Assembly (NCBI GenBank): GCA_000296795.1
Contig: BAFH01000002.1
Span: 62,001-126,000, forward strand
Direction: 5' to 3'
Source of the DNA: Candidatus Jettenia caeni
GTDB lineage: Bacteria > Planctomycetota > Brocadiia > Brocadiales > Brocadiaceae
Length of the DNA: 64,000 nucleotides
Shown here in pieces: positions 62,637-64,000 of the stretch. Below the pieces are notes generated by a model. It made no database searches. It was not told the origin of the DNA and saw only the letters and a list, made by a program, of their open reading frames with translations. Position 1 is the stretch's first letter. Each line of letters begins with the position of its first letter. Both the position numbers and the translations under genes were made by a program.

Positions 62637-64000
62637 TAACAATAGAAGAACTGAGGACATGCATACGTAACGGGATGGATTTCGTAAAAAAACAAAAGGA
62701 TGTTATTGATGCAGAGATATTCGCATCATGGAACGAACATATCACCGTACGATTAAACTATACATCTGATATCCCCTGCAATGGAGTTCATGAGCCAAAA
62801 TCAACTCAAATGAATGGTATTAGCTTATGGGTTGTTTTTCGTGCAGGGAAGGGGATAAAGGTAGGATTTGGCAGTGTTTCCAACACGATAAGTCAAAAAG
62901 GCATTAGAGAAGCATTCCGAAAGGCAAGGAAAAATAGAATATATGACCCCGATTTCAAATCTCTTCCCATACCGGCAGGGAAACCAACCTTAGAAAACTA
63001 TCACGACCCGGCAGCAATGGAGATGAGTGATGAAACAATTGTAGATTTAGGCTGGAAAGGACTAAAAGGGGCGCTTACAGAATTCAACAAAGGGCATTTT
63101 AATAAATCCATCATAGTCGGCGGCGATATCACCATCATAAAAGAGCGTGTAGCTATCGCAAATACACACGGTATTGATGACTTTGATGAGTCTACCATCC
63201 TTACGACAAACATTACCTCTATGATTGAGAAGGAAAGAGTCAAAGGCACAGGATGGACAACAAGCGCCCATATGCCCTCTTTTAACCCCGAAGAGGCAGG
63301 AAAAGAATCGGCTGAAAGCGCAATAAAGACTATTGGCGGAGAAAGGATATCATCAGGAACTTACAACGTTATTTTTGGAAGACAACCTTTGACAGATCTC
63401 TTTACAAACATTATAATTCCTGCTTTAAGTCTTTCAACAGTTAATGTATCGGATACACCTTTCCTCAAAAAATTAGGACAAAGGGTTACATCAGACTTAT
63501 TAAATGTCTATGATGATGGTACGATAAAGGGCGCTGCCGGTAGTAAAAGAATCTCGTGTGAAGGAATTCCTACGGGAAGAACCAATCTTATTTATAACGG
63601 ATTTTTGGTAGGTTTTCTTGCAAATAATTATCTCTCTCAAAAGCTGGGAAATGTCTTTACTTCATTTATACCGAGGAATGGATTCCGGTATTATAAAGGC
63701 GGGAGAAGTCATGCGATACAACCGAGGATATGTCCAACTAATATTGTTATAGAAGGTAAGGATGAAATAGACAGGCAATCTCTCTTCTCAAAAATACATA
63801 ATGGTGTTTATATCGGTAGAATTTGGTATACTTATCCTATTAATGGTCTTGCCGCAGGAGACTTTACGAGTACAATCATTGCGGATTCCTACCTGGTAGA
63901 GAAAGGGAAAATTGTTAAACCTTTACAACCTAACACGGTAAGGATCAATAGTAATATAAAAGATATACTCAATAATATCATTGCTCTATCAAAAGATAAA
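62633..64000 (+). CDS. pmbA: PmbA/TldE protease subunit, C-terminal end beyond the window
   Basis: The frame is open from ATG at 62633 to the last base (456 codons). Features include GISLWVVFRAGKGIKVGFGS, IANTHGIDDFDEST, GTYNVIFGRQPLTDLF, and NVYDDGTIKGAAGSKRISCE, then GIPTGRTNLIYNGFLVGFLA, all typical of PmbA. The zinc HExxxH motif is absent, as expected for TldE. It forms the heterodimeric TldD/E peptidase; the ATGA overlap ensures coupled synthesis. Confidence 0.93.
   Translation, partial: MITIEELRTCIRNGMDFVKKQKDVIDAEIFASWNEHITVRLNYTSDIPCNGVHEPKSTQMNGISLWVVFRAGKGIKVGFGSVSNTISQKGIREAFRKARKNRIYDPDFKSLPIPAGKPTLENYHDPAAMEMSDETIVDLGWKGLKGALTEFNKGHFNKSIIVGGDITIIKERVAIANTHGIDDFDESTILTTNITSMIEKERVKGTGWTTSAHMPSFNPEEAGKESAESAIKTIGGERISSGTYNVIFGRQPLTDLFTNIIIPALSLSTVNVSDTPFLKKLGQRVTSDLLNVYDDGTIKGAAGSKRISCEGIPTGRTNLIYNGFLVGFLANNYLSQKLGNVFTSFIPRNGFRYYKGGRSHAIQPRICPTNIVIEGKDEIDRQSLFSKIHNGVYIGRIWYTYPINGLAAGDFTSTIIADSYLVEKGKIVKPLQPNTVRINSNIKDILNNIIALSKDK

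Overview
The window is a moderately AT-rich bacterial chromosome segment with Gram-negative envelope genes (an OmpA-type lipoprotein, a MscS-type channel, a prepilin peptidase and MurJ). A NarK-type nitrate/nitrite transporter sits in an operon with a CXXCH-carrying Cache sensor. Insertion sequences, MITEs and palindromic repeats are very dense. This would fit an anammox-type planctomycete (Brocadiales), but that is an impression from gene content; no rRNA or other marker gene is present to prove it.

Layout. 1-567: 5' part of a beta-class DNA methyltransferase gene (minus), next to a frameshifted small gene. 1.3-6.3 kb (minus): one gene train of response regulator, haem-motif Cache sensor, PAS protein, NarK and a SLAC1/TDT channel. 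6.5-13.4 kb: a scrapyard of IS remnants and small toxin-antitoxin-like modules. These are a DUF4160/DUF2442 pair split by an IS630 element, hicAB whose hicA is broken by another IS, and vapBC with a promoter-embedded palindrome. 13.5-18.1 kb and 21.2-21.8 kb (minus): integron-like gene cassettes with four good attC-like sites and no integrase in view. They flank the housekeeping pair glmM-glmU-like (18.2-20.8 kb). 22.4-27.2 kb: a MopE-motif secreted protein, an orphan Phd-like antitoxin, two decayed ISs in tandem and a DUF3786 gene. 27.7-38.3 kb: mainly core genes, namely an EF-G-like GTPase, hisA, hisH, an OmpA-type lipoprotein, prepilin peptidase, glgC, murJ and an RluA-type pseudouridine synthase. 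Unusual modular repeats lie between them. 38.5-39.8 kb: an apparently intact IS4-family element.

40.4-53.4 kb looks like a defence island. It holds an HTH protein, an unknown protein, a tiny DnaJ-type zinc-finger protein, a HEPN-motif protein and two large dynamin-like GTPases separated by a small overlapping gene. These are followed by a nucleotidyltransferase two-gene module and a large DQN-type (PIN-like) gene destroyed by an IS3 element that itself carries a MITE. The HEPN/dual-dynamin operon (42.4-49.1 kb) is the best candidate for an undescribed system. A 41-bp direct repeat brackets the following module, and its distal copy is cut by an IS903-like element with a 9-bp target duplication.

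55-64 kb: an unknown protein, a secreted seven-repeat beta-propeller, a MscS-type channel, rlmN, and the tldD-pmbA protease pair (pmbA runs off the window end). tldD appears to start at a non-AUG codon. I saw no tRNA, rRNA or CRISPR array.
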